Below are positions 38,864 through 52,284 of a stretch of DNA of 64,000 nt, one piece after another. Within the stretch, counting starts at the first letter, position 1; the number at the start of each line of letters is the position of its first letter. The DNA comes from Actinomyces haliotis (GTDB taxonomy: Bacteria > Actinomycetota > Actinomycetes > Actinomycetales > Actinomycetaceae): NCBI RefSeq assembly GCF_015355765.1, contig NZ_JACWNA010000008.1:56046-120045 (forward strand). Direction: 5' to 3'. The translations under genes and the position numbers were made by a program. The notes beneath the pieces were generated by a model. That model was not told where the DNA came from. It worked only from the letters and a program-made list of their open reading frames with translations, and ran no database searches.

Positions 38864-39555
38864 CCCGCATCGGCGTCATCACCTTCCCCGGCACCCTCGA
38901 CGACGTCGACGCCCTGCGCGCCGTCCGCCTCGCCGGGGCCGAGCCGGTCTCCGTGTGGCACAAGGACGCCGACCTCCACGGCGTCGACGCCGTCGTCGTC
39001 CCCGGAGGCTTCTCCTACGGCGACTACCTGCGCTGCGGCGCCATCGCCCGCTTCGCCCCCGTCATGACCGAGGTCGTCGAGGCCGCCGGCAAGGGCATGC
39101 CCGTCCTCGGCATCTGCAACGGCTTCCAGATCCTCGCCGAGGCCCATCTCCTGCCCGGAGCCCTCATCCGCAACGAGCAGCAGAAGTTCATCTGCCGCGA
39201 GCAGCGTCTGCGCGTCGAGTCGACCACGACCGCCTGGACCAGCCTGTTCGAGGACGGCGCGGAGATCACCGTTCCGCTCAAGAACGGCGAGGGCAACTTC
39301 ATCGCCTCCCCGGCCGAGCTCGAGCGTCTCGAGGGCGAGGGGCGCATCGTCTTCCGCTACCTCGACAACCCCAACGGCTCCGCGAACGACATCGCCGGCG
39401 TCCGCAACGAGCGCGGCAACGTCGTCGGCCTCATGCCGCACCCCGAGCACGCCGTCGAGCCCGGCTTCGGCCCGGACTCCGCCGCCGGCCCCCGCACCGG
39501 CACCGACGGCCTGCGGCTTTTCCAGTCCGCGATCAGCTCCCTCGTGAGCGCCTGA
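38860..39555 (+). CDS. purQ: FGAM synthetase, PurQ glutaminase subunit
   Basis: 231 residues of the class I glutamine amidotransferase fold. [18 protein letters not shown], the nucleophile elbow [11 protein letters not shown] and the catalytic His/Glu in [10 protein letters not shown] are intact. It supplies ammonia to PurL. GTG 38860 overlaps the purS stop. A terminator follows at 39576-39610. A short sequence resembling its 3' part recurs at 40336-40375. Confidence 0.95.
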   Translation: MTRIGVITFPGTLDDVDALRAVRLAGAEPVSVWHKDADLHGVDAVVVPGGFSYGDYLRCGAIARFAPVMTEVVEAAGKGMPVLGICNGFQILAEAHLLPGALIRNEQQKFICREQRLRVESTTTAWTSLFEDGAEITVPLKNGEGNFIASPAELERLEGEGRIVFRYLDNPNGSANDIAGVRNERGNVVGLMPHPEHAVEPGFGPDSAAGPRTGTDGLRLFQSAISSLVSA

Positions 39556-39575
39556 GCCCGGCAGCGATCACGATC

Positions 39576-39610
39576 AGGGCCGCCGCCTCCCTCTCGGAGG
39601 CGGCGGCCCT
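39576..39610 (+). terminator. Terminator after purQ
   Basis: AGGGCCGCCGCCTCC and its complement form a 15-bp stem with a short CTCTC loop. Confidence 0.8.
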
Positions 39611-39647
39611 GTCGCGTGGGCCGCGTTGGCGCGGCGCTGAGCCGGAC

Positions 39648-39908
39648 TCAGGCTTCAGACGACTGAGACCGCAGTCGATCGAGGACGAGCTGGATGACCG
39701 TGCTCAGAATGATTCCCAACACGATGCCGAGTGCCGTCCAGCCCGTCGTGAGCGCACCGCGCACGCACATGAGAGCCAAGGGGACCACTCCGCAGACGGA
39801 GACCGCGTTCCGCAGCAGCTCGCCCCTTCCGCCCCGGCCGCGGATCATCGAGCGCGCGACGGACGCCACCGCCATCGCCGTGACGCCGATCAGCAGGCCC
39901 CCGATCAT
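39648..39908 (-). CDS. Small membrane protein, third ORF of a tiny operon
   Basis: 86 residues from ATG 39908, with three hydrophobic segments (MIGGLLIGVTAMAVASV, VSVCGVVPLALMCV, ALGIVLGIILSTVIQL) and a charged tail LDRLRSQSSEA. Its ATG overlaps the TGA of the 39905 ORF (ATGA), strong evidence of translation. An in-frame ATG at 39938 is an alternative start. The family is not recognised. Size and position after a small Gly-rich ORF would fit an immunity or membrane partner role, but this is a guess. Confidence 0.55.
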   Translation of the reverse strand: MIGGLLIGVTAMAVASVARSMIRGRGGRGELLRNAVSVCGVVPLALMCVRGALTTGWTALGIVLGIILSTVIQLVLDRLRSQSSEA

Positions 39909-40153
39909 CGGCGCAACTCCGTGTACGCGTCGTAGCAACCGCCAATTCCCAGGGCGCCGAAGAGTGCGCTCTTACCCTGGTCCATGAATGCCTTGAGTGT
40001 CCGCTCGACTGCAGCGCCGTACCGCTTGTGCTGGGAGCCGTTCCGAGCCGGAGCGAGTGTGGGACTGATGGCTCCGATAGGCGTGACCGTCTTCTTCAGG
40101 GCGGTCACGCTGTTCATCGCCGTTGCGACTCGAGCTGAGCTCGCACGTGTCAC
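39905..40153 (-). CDS. Small uncharacterised protein, second ORF of a tiny operon
   Basis: 82 residues from GTG 40153, which has AGGAG 5 nt upstream and overlaps the TGA of the 40150 ORF. The N-terminal half is polar and basic (NSVTALKKTVTPIG, RNGSQHKRYG); the C-terminal third is SALFGALGIGGCYDAYTELRR, with a Gly-rich patch and one Cys. It is not recognised; a secreted peptide precursor is one idea. Composition is less GC-rich than its neighbours. Confidence 0.5.
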   Translation of the reverse strand: MTRASSARVATAMNSVTALKKTVTPIGAISPTLAPARNGSQHKRYGAAVERTLKAFMDQGKSALFGALGIGGCYDAYTELRR

Positions 40154-40296
40154 GATGGCTCCTGTCGGTGCAGGTGCGGGAGCGACTTCCACTGCATGGA
40201 CGACGGCACTGCTCTGTGCTTCTCCATGATGTGTCCACGAGGGCGGTCGACCACGATCCAAAGTAGCTCGTTGCTCACGTCAATGACGGTGGTCAT
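40150..40296 (-). CDS. Possible 48-residue protein, first ORF of a tiny operon
   Basis: Reads MTTVIDVSNELLWIVVDRP then a basic stretch with three His. Supported mainly by its TGA overlapping the GTG of the next ORF. No clear ribosome site precedes ATG 40296, and the frame stays open further upstream, so the start is uncertain. Confidence 0.35.
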   Translation of the reverse strand: MTTVIDVSNELLWIVVDRPRGHIMEKHRAVPSSMQWKSLPHLHRQEPS

Positions 40297-40335
40297 CGTA
40301 CCCGATTCATCGTGCCCCTTCGAGCGGGCGGCGTT

Positions 40336-40375
40336 GGCCGACGTCATCGGCCTCGTGCCGCACCCGGAACACGCC
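40336..40375 (+). repeat. Short purQ-like segment
   Basis: The plus strand reads VIGLVPHPEHA, close to [11 protein letters not shown] near the PurQ C terminus, with roughly 33 of 40 bases identical to purQ around 39420. It is not part of a credible gene. It may be a remnant of a duplication or of insertion near the purQ 3' end, or chance. Confidence 0.4.
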
Positions 40376-40381
40376 CTCCTT

Positions 40382-40753
40382 CTGTCCACAGATGTGAGGG
40401 GTGCGGCTGTGGATAACGATGTGCGGGAAAGGTCACGAAAGGGTGAATTTCGGATCCTCCCGTGCTGACGTCCGGTCGGCCCGGAGCGTTCGGATTGAGG
40501 CAGAAAACCGCGCTCTCGTGCGGATCCGGGGTGTGAAGCCCCGAAGAGATCTCCGCAAGATGCCCGAAATATCAACGATTTGACGTCGTTCCTCGTGTCG
40601 GTCTATCGGACGCGATCTCGCAACCCGGCCGACACGAAGTTGCACGCACGCGGGTGGCACGGGAGCGCTCCGGTCGGTAGCCACAGGGCGAATCGCGTCA
40701 TCGCGCGCTTCCGCACTGCTGTGCACAAGGCTGTGGGTTCAGTCTGTGGAAAA
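40382..40753. promoter_or_regulatory. Gene-poor segment with DnaA-box-like nonamers
   Basis: No credible gene lies between 40297 and 40807. This stretch is less GC-rich than the rest and holds TGTGGATAA (40408-40416, the exact complement of TTATCCACA), CTGTCCACA (40382-40390), TGTGCACAA (40720-40728) and TGTGGAAAA (40745-40753). There is no dnaA or dnaN nearby, so this is not a classical oriC. Confidence 0.35.
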
Positions 40754-40807
40754 CCTCGTCGGCGTGGCGCGGTCCTCCTGCGTGCCGGGCTCGGTCGCTC
40801 CGGACGA

Positions 40808-42232
40808 TCAGGTCTCGGCAGCCCTTCCGATGACGTCGACCACCTCGATGAGGTGCCGGTCCGGCAGGTACTCACGGCGCACGGCCTCGTGCGCCGCCAG
40901 CCCCATCTCCGTCGCTCTCTCCGACAGCAGGAGCAGGTCCCTGACCGCCTCCGCCCACGCCCTGGCGTCATCCGGGGCGACGAGGACGCCGTCGACGCCG
41001 TCCTCGACCTGGTCGACGATCCCGCCGACCGCGCTCGCCACCACGGGCGCCTTCTTCCACATCGCCTCCGCGACCGTCAGCCCGAAGGCCTCGACCTGGG
41101 AGCGCTGCGTCACGACGTCGCTCACGCGCTGGACCGCGTTGACGACGGTCGCGTTGACCTCGCGGTCCGCCGTCGGGATGCCGAGGACGTGGACGCGCGC
41201 CACCACCGACGGCGGCAGCGTCTCCACCCGCTCCAGCACCTCCCGCAGCACCGCGGCCGCCCCGGGCTCGCGCTCGGGGTCGACGGCCGGCCCGGCCAGG
41301 AGCAGGTGAACGTCCTCCGGCAGGCTGCCGGCCTGCGAGGCGAATGCCTCGACGAGCTCGAGTCCGCCCTTGAGGCGGTCCCAGCGCTGCACCTGCGTCA
41401 CGAGCCGTGCGCCGAGCGGAACCGGTCCGTCGGCGAGCACGGCCTCGTCCTCGAGGCCGCGGAAGGCGTCCGGGCGACCGTCGTCGCGCAGGAGCGGGAC
41501 GGCGTCGAAGGGAGCCTCGCCGTCCGCGATCCCCGCCAGGCGCACGACCGCCCAGGCCTCGTCGCGGTCCAGGGGTCGGTTCTTGGGTGAGTCGGGGTTG
41601 ATGGAGGGGCGGACGACGGCGCAGCGCTCCTCCTCGATGTACGGCGGTCGGTACTCGGGCCGCGAGACGACGACGAGGTCGACGTCCTCGAGGTAGCGGT
41701 CAAGGAAGGCCCAGACGCGCTGCCCGGCCTCGCCCGCCTCCGCGACGCCCGCGTGGCATCGCCACACGACCGTCGCCCCGGCCTGGTGGAAGGCCCTGGC
41801 CAGGCCTGCCGTCGACGGGTCGTGGAGGATGACGACGTCGCCCTCGCGGACCTCGTCGAGCACGTTCTCGGCGTTGGAGGCGAGGACGTGCTCGTACAGG
41901 TCGCGCTGCTTCTCGCCGAGGCGGCCGCCGTCCCCCTCCGAGCCGTGGATCCCGGCGTGCAGGCGGGCGGCCAGCGTGACGAAGTCGGCCGGGGCGTCCA
42001 GGGCGAGCCAGCGGGCGTCGACGTCGAGCCCGCGGGCGTAGCCGACCAGCGGGGCGACGGTCTCCGCGGGGCCCGAGCCCGGCGCGGCCGAGGGGGTCAC
42101 CGTCCACACGGTGCGCCCCTCGAGCAGGCCGTGCGCGGCCTCGACCCCGTCGTGGAGACGGCGGACGGCGAGCTCATCGAGGTGACTCTCGAGATCCGAC
42201 AGGGGCAGCGGTGCGACGTCGATCGTTCTCAT
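40808..42232 (-). CDS. TreT-like trehalose synthase / GT4 glycosyltransferase
   Basis: 474 residues of the GT-B fold. The N-terminal half has VVILHDPSTAGLARAF and VVWRCHAGV; RCAVVRPSINPDSPKNRPL lies in the linker, and the C-terminal GT4 nucleotide-binding half shows VTQVQRWDRLKGGLELVEAF, LLLAGPAVDPE, RSQVEAFGLTVAEAMWKKAP and ASAVGGIVDQVEDGVDGVLV. This matches trehalose synthases or phosphorylases of the TreT type, which join glucose from NDP-glucose (or glucose-1-phosphate) to glucose. CAGGAT lies 6 nt before ATG 42232. It is divergent from purL. Confidence 0.8.
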   Translation of the reverse strand: MRTIDVAPLPLSDLESHLDELAVRRLHDGVEAAHGLLEGRTVWTVTPSAAPGSGPAETVAPLVGYARGLDVDARWLALDAPADFVTLAARLHAGIHGSEGDGGRLGEKQRDLYEHVLASNAENVLDEVREGDVVILHDPSTAGLARAFHQAGATVVWRCHAGVAEAGEAGQRVWAFLDRYLEDVDLVVVSRPEYRPPYIEEERCAVVRPSINPDSPKNRPLDRDEAWAVVRLAGIADGEAPFDAVPLLRDDGRPDAFRGLEDEAVLADGPVPLGARLVTQVQRWDRLKGGLELVEAFASQAGSLPEDVHLLLAGPAVDPEREPGAAAVLREVLERVETLPPSVVARVHVLGIPTADREVNATVVNAVQRVSDVVTQRSQVEAFGLTVAEAMWKKAPVVASAVGGIVDQVEDGVDGVLVAPDDARAWAEAVRDLLLLSERATEMGLAAHEAVRREYLPDRHLIEVVDVIGRAAET

Positions 42233-42407
42233 GGACCGATCCTGCCCCCTTTTCGTGTGAGGTGCAGCACTATCGCTGGTGCGTCGTCCCCCTCGTCCTC
42301 TCGACGCGCGGAGCAGCCTGCCCCGAGCGCGGACGGGGCGGTCACCGCCCAGCCGGGCGCGGGTATCCTTCAAGGCGGTCCCCCTCCGTCCTCACACAGG
42401 AGCACCC

Positions 42408-44822
<2,415 letters not shown>

Positions 44823-44843
44823 GTCCCAGCCCCGCTGGACGGA

Positions 44844-44910
44844 TGAGTCAGCCCGTTCGGCGCGAGCCAGCCCCCTGAGCGGGCGGTCTCGCGCCGAACG
44901 GGCTGACTCG
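44844..44910 (+). repeat. Dispersed palindromic repeat, copy 4
   Basis: A perfect 22-bp inverted repeat (44845-44866 with 44888-44909; left arm begins GAGTCAGCCCGTTCGGCGCG) around a 21-nt loop. It lies between purL and the thiC riboswitch, same orientation as the other copies. Confidence 0.88.
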
Positions 44911-44970
44911 CGCGTGCGGTGCTCCTGGCGACGGGCCGCGCGTCGGCGCCTCGCGGACTAGCCTGGAGGC

Positions 44971-46791
<1,821 letters not shown>

Positions 46792-46823
46792 CACGACTCG
46801 GCGGCGAGGACGCCGGCGGTGAC

Positions 46824-46893
46824 GACGAGTCAGCCCGTTCGGCGCGAGTCAGCCCCTTGAGCCGGCGGTCTCGCGCCGAACGGGCTGACTCGC
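46824..46893 (+). repeat. Dispersed palindromic repeat, copy 5
   Basis: A perfect 23-bp inverted repeat (46826-46848 with 46870-46892) around a 21-nt loop, nearly the same sequence as copy 4. It begins 33 nt after the thiC stop, so copies 4 and 5 bracket the riboswitch-thiC unit as direct repeats. Confidence 0.88.
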
Positions 46894-46979
46894 GCTGACG
46901 GGGTGCTGCTGGGCGGGGGCAGCCGGCGCATCGCTCCGGGCTGCCGTCGCCCGCCTGGCACCCGTGGTTGCATGGCCCG

Positions 46980-47420
46980 GTGAGCGGAAGACACGCGACC
47001 GAGCGCCCCGTCCCCGGCCAGTCCCCTGAGATCCCCCTCGGCGTCATCGTCATCGGTGCCGGCCAGGCGGGTCTCTCCGCGGCCGGCGAGCTCGTGCGGC
47101 GCGGCGCCGTCGTCGGCGAGGACCTTCTCGTCCTCGACGCTGAGGACGGCCCGGGCGGTGCCTGGCGCCACCGCTGGGACTCCCTCACCATCGGCAGGGC
47201 CCACCGCATCGCCGACCTTCCCCGCTTCCCCGCCGGGCACATGGACGAGTCCCGGCCCAGCAGCGCCATCGTCCCCGAGTACTACAGGCGCTACGAGGCC
47301 GAGCGCGAGCTGCACGTCCTGCGCCCCGTGCGGGTCACCGCCGTGCGCTCCACCGACGTCCCCGCCGAGCCGCTGAGGCTCTCCGACGGCGCCGCGTCCC
47401 ACCGCGGTCGCGCTCCGGAC
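46980..47420 (+). pseudogene. Truncated FAD-dependent monooxygenase-like flavoprotein
   Basis: From GTG 46980 (TTGCAT 6 nt upstream) the product has the FAD-binding GVIVIGAGQAGLSAAGELVRRG, then GGAWRHRWDSLTIGRAHRIADLPRFP and VPEYYRRYEAERELHVLRPV, typical of CzcO-like or flavin-containing monooxygenases of 350-400 residues. After about 145 residues the frame becomes Arg/Gly/Ala-rich without similarity and runs into gdhA. The NAD(P) domain and C terminus are missing, so this looks like a 3'-deleted remnant. The 3' limit given is approximate. Confidence 0.65.
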
Positions 47421-47556
47421 GGCGCGCACGGCGCCCCCATACCCGAGGGCGCAGCCCCGCGCGGCGCCACCGACGGCGCGGACACCGTTCGTCGCGACGC
47501 CCCCAGAGGTCGGGGAGGCGGTCAGGGGGGCGTCCTCGCGGGCGACGGCCCTGTGA

Positions 47557-49059
<1,503 letters not shown>

Positions 49060-49272
49060 CCCGGTCGCGCGCACGTGCGTCACTGGCTGGCGGCCGTGCG
49101 CCCGCCCCGGGGGAGACGGCCGCGGTGGGCGCCCTGAGAGGTCGCGTCGGCCTCGTCGCGTCCGGACCGACGCCGCAGGAACCGTGCGGTGACCACGTCG
49201 AAAAGTGTCTCGATATGGTCACGGCGCCGGGCTAGCCTGATGGGGACCACCCCGTCCCCACAGAGGATCCCC

Positions 49273-51564
49273 ATGCGCACCACTCCGCCCCTGCGCGCGA
49301 CCGCCGCCCTCGCGACGCTCGCCCTCGCCGCCGTCCTCCCGGTGACCCCTGCCCCGGCCGCCGCCACCGAGGGCGACACCACCACCGTCAACCTGCTCGG
49401 CATCACGGACTTCCACGGTCACATCGACCGCTCGGTCGCGGCCGACGGCACGGTCTCGGAGCCGGGCGCCGTCACCCTGGCCTGCGAGGTCCAGAAGGCG
49501 CGCACCGCCGACCCGAGCACCCTCTTCGTCTCCGCCGGGGACAACGTCGGCGGCTCCGCCTACACCTCGTCGGTCCTCGACGACGAGCCGACGATCGCCG
49601 CCCTCAACGCCATGAAGCTCGACGTCACGGCGGCCGGCAACCACGAGTTCGACCAGGGCATCACGGACCTCGCCGACCGGATCATCCCCGAGCTCGACGC
49701 CCCGGTCCTGTCCGCCAACGTCACCGGCAGCTCGGTCCTGAGCTCCGAGGGGAACGGGGACGGGACGTACATCAAGACGGTCAACGGGATCAAGGTCGGC
49801 TTCATCGGCGTCGTCACCGACGACCTGCCGAGCCTCGTCTCCAAGTCCGCCCTCTCCGACCTCACGATGACGAGCTCCATCGAGACGGCCAACGCTGAGG
49901 CCAAGACCCTCAAGGACTCCGGCGAGGCCGACGTCGTCGTCGTGCTCGCCCACGAGGATGCCGAGATCTACGGCAGCCAGTTCACCGACGACGTCGACGC
50001 CGTCTTCGGCGGGCACACGCACCTGCCCTACGCCCAGACGATCACGCGCGCTGACGGTTCCCCCCTGCCGATCGTCCAGGCCGACCACTACGGCTACAAG
50101 CTCGGCGACATCGACCTCACTGTCAACACGACGACGAAGAAGGTGACCGCCGCGACCGCGACCAACACCGACCTCACGAAGTCCGACTGCACGACCGACG
50201 CCTACGGCGTCTCGACGATCGTGAGCGACGCCGACTCGCAGGCCGAGACCGAGGGCAGCAAGACGATCGCCACCCTCGACACGGCCTTCTACCGCGGCAC
50301 GAACGACGGCTCGACGGACTCCTCCTCGGCCGGCTCCAACCGCTCGACCGAGTCGACCGCCTCGAACCTCCTCGCCGACTCCTTCCAGTCCTGGATCGCG
50401 AAGGACATCAAGCCGACCGGTGACTTCACGATCGGCCTCATGAACCCCGGTGGCGTCCGCGCCGACTTCGCCGCGGGCGACCTCACCTCGGGCGACGCCT
50501 ACATGGTCCAGCCCTTCGGCAACGACATGGCCTACGCGACCTACACAGGCGCGCAGATCAAGGAGGTCCTCGCCGAGCAGTGGCAGCCGACGACGACCCG
50601 TGCCACCCTCACGCTCGGCGTCTCGAGCAACGTGAAGGTCGTCGTCGACCAGGACGCCGCCACCGAGCTCGAGGGCTACTTCGCCCAGATCTCGAGCGGA
50701 GCGGCCAGCGCTGACTCCCTCGCGGACAAGATCGCCGCGGCCCGCGCCAAGGTCATCTCCACGGTGACGATCGACGGCAAGGAGCTCTCCGACACCGCGA
50801 GCGTCGTCGTCGCGTCGAGCACCTTCCTCCTCGCCGGCGGTGACAGCTTCACGACCCTCGGCGACGCCACCATGAGCGACACCGGCTTCCTCGACCGTGA
50901 CGTTACCGCGGAGTACCTCAAGGCGGAGCAGCCCCTGTCCGCCTCATACACGAAGCGCCAGGTCGGCGAGTCGGTGAGCACGGACTCGGCGACCGGTGAG
51001 GCGACGGTCGGCCTCACCGGGCTCCTCTTCACCCCGGCCTCGGAGCAGGCCGCGAGCGGCGCGGCGAAGTCCGTCTCCGCGATGGTGCCGACGACGGAGG
51101 GAGACACGATGACGCTCGCGACCGCTGACGTCGACGGCGCCGTCACCGCCGGTCTGCCGGAGACCGGCAAGGCGACGCTCTCCTTCACGCTCCCGGCCGA
51201 CGCCGCCACCCAGGCGTGCTCGACCTCGACCTCGTCCACCATCACCCTGTGCGCCACGGTCACTCTCGCGGTGACGAGCAACGGTGGTGACACGACCGGC
51301 ACGTACGCCGTTGAGGTGCCCGTGCCTGACTCGGCGACCACGGAGCCGACGGCCTCGCCGACCATCGAGCCCACGAGCACGCCCACTGCGCAGCCGAGCG
51401 CGAGCTCGACCGCCGCACCGACGGCCCAGCCCACCGCGTGGCCGACCGTCCGGCCGACCCCTGGCGCCGGTAGCAATGGCTTCGTCGAGGGCTTCGTCTC
51501 CTTCCTCAAGCACGTCATCGGGCACATCGGCCACTGGATCGGCCTTCTCTGGCCCGGCCTGTGA
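49273..51564 (+). CDS. Secreted 5'-nucleotidase / UshA-like metallophosphoesterase
   Basis: 763 residues. Signal peptide to about residue 32 (PAAA). Metallophosphatase domain at about 38-290: LLGITDFHGHID, SAGDNVGGSA, TAAGNHEFDQG, VVVLAHEDAEI and FGGHTHLPY are the metal-binding blocks. The 5'-nucleotidase C-terminal domain has LMNPGGVRADF and MVQPFGNDMAYATYTGAQ. A Thr/Ser/Pro linker (about 695-735) precedes an unusual terminal segment, GFVSFLKHVIGHIGHWIGLL. It dephosphorylates nucleotides outside the cell for salvage. AGAGGA precedes the ATG; TAGCCT is near 49233. Confidence 0.9.
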   Translation: MRTTPPLRATAALATLALAAVLPVTPAPAAATEGDTTTVNLLGITDFHGHIDRSVAADGTVSEPGAVTLACEVQKARTADPSTLFVSAGDNVGGSAYTSSVLDDEPTIAALNAMKLDVTAAGNHEFDQGITDLADRIIPELDAPVLSANVTGSSVLSSEGNGDGTYIKTVNGIKVGFIGVVTDDLPSLVSKSALSDLTMTSSIETANAEAKTLKDSGEADVVVVLAHEDAEIYGSQFTDDVDAVFGGHTHLPYAQTITRADGSPLPIVQADHYGYKLGDIDLTVNTTTKKVTAATATNTDLTKSDCTTDAYGVSTIVSDADSQAETEGSKTIATLDTAFYRGTNDGSTDSSSAGSNRSTESTASNLLADSFQSWIAKDIKPTGDFTIGLMNPGGVRADFAAGDLTSGDAYMVQPFGNDMAYATYTGAQIKEVLAEQWQPTTTRATLTLGVSSNVKVVVDQDAATELEGYFAQISSGAASADSLADKIAAARAKVISTVTIDGKELSDTASVVVASSTFLLAGGDSFTTLGDATMSDTGFLDRDVTAEYLKAEQPLSASYTKRQVGESVSTDSATGEATVGLTGLLFTPASEQAASGAAKSVSAMVPTTEGDTMTLATADVDGAVTAGLPETGKATLSFTLPADAATQACSTSTSSTITLCATVTLAVTSNGGDTTGTYAVEVPVPDSATTEPTASPTIEPTSTPTAQPSASSTAAPTAQPTAWPTVRPTPGAGSNGFVEGFVSFLKHVIGHIGHWIGLLWPGL

Positions 51565-51634
51565 GCACCCGCCCATGAGGGCCTGACCCGGGCGCGCCCC
51601 TCGGGGAAGTGTCGCGCAGACCCAGGTGCACGGT

Positions 51635-51673
51635 ACGGAGCCCCGGACCGCCACGTGCGGCCCGGGGCTCCGT
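51635..51673 (+). terminator. Terminator after the 5'-nucleotidase gene
   Basis: ACGGAGCCCCGG pairs with CCGGGGCTCCGT around a 15-nt loop. Confidence 0.75.
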
Positions 51674-51697
51674 CGTGCGCGGGGTAGCGTGGCCGCC

Positions 51698-52102
51698 ATG
51701 CCAGCACGCCGTCGCATCGAGACCGCCGCAGGCGTCCACGCCCTGCGCCAGTGGGCCGAGTCCCAGGACGCCGCCGCAGACGAGGGCGCGCCGACGTCGG
51801 GCGCGGCACCGGATCGCAGGACCCTCGCGACGGCCGTCCGCTTCACCCTTGAGGAGCTCACGGCCTGCGCGCCGGGCCACGCCGTCGAGGTCCGGGTCCC
51901 TCCCCACGGAGTCACCCAGGCGGTCTCCGGCACCGTCCACCGCCGTGGCACCCCGCCGAGCGTCGTCGAGACCGAGGCCGCCACCTGGCTCGCCCTCGCG
52001 ACCGGTCGTCTCTCCTGGGACGAGGCCCTCGCCTCCGGGGCGCTGCACGCCTCGGGCGAGCGCTGCGACCTCTCGCCCTACCTCCCGCTCGTTCGCGCCT
52101 GA
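51698..52102 (+). CDS. Sterol-carrier-like (SCP2_3) protein
   Basis: 134 residues. TLATAVRFTLEELTACAPGH, VEVRVPPHG, TPPSVVETEAATWLALATGR and GERCDLSPYLPLVR match the small SCP2-like family conserved in actinobacteria. From memory, the mycobacterial member is encoded just before purF; here a fructose operon and an RNB gene intervene. Its ligand is not known. TAGCGT lies 7 nt before the ATG. Confidence 0.75.
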   Translation: MPARRRIETAAGVHALRQWAESQDAAADEGAPTSGAAPDRRTLATAVRFTLEELTACAPGHAVEVRVPPHGVTQAVSGTVHRRGTPPSVVETEAATWLALATGRLSWDEALASGALHASGERCDLSPYLPLVRA

Positions 52103-52138
52103 GAGGAGAGCGGGCGCACCCCGACCCCACGTCCTCGC

Positions 52139-52236
52139 TGCCCGTTCGGGCATGTTTGTTCCCCACTTCGACCAGCATTTGTGCCGCAGCCTTCCGCTCG
52201 GACGCAATAATGTCTACAATGGTGCCCGAACGGACA
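52139..52236 (+). promoter_or_regulatory. Fructose operon promoter with two matching palindromic operators
   Basis: Site 1 TGCCCGTTCGGGCA (52139-52152) is a perfect palindrome. Site 2 TGCCCGAACGGACA (52223-52236) reads TGTCCGTTCGGGCA on the other strand, 13 of 14 identical to site 1. Between them lie a -35-like TTCCGC (52192-52197), a 17-bp spacer and TACAAT (52215-52220). Site 2 covers the predicted transcription start. The likely ligand-binding protein is the DeoR regulator encoded next. Confidence 0.7.
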
Positions 52237-52284
52237 TCGGGTAGTGCCATGACGGCACCGCCCCCGGGCAGGCGAGGAGGCCGC

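Noticed and set aside
39984..40468. Plus-strand ORFs of 81 and 90 codons in the purQ-TreT gap
   Set aside because: No ribosome sites, and they are antisense to the better-supported overlapping minus-strand ORFs.
40433..40726. 97-codon minus-strand ORF
   Set aside because: Arg/Ser-rich, no ribosome site or -10 box, no recognisable domain.
40382..40753. Chromosomal replication origin
   Set aside because: DnaA-like boxes are few and dnaA, dnaN and rpmH are absent from both sides.
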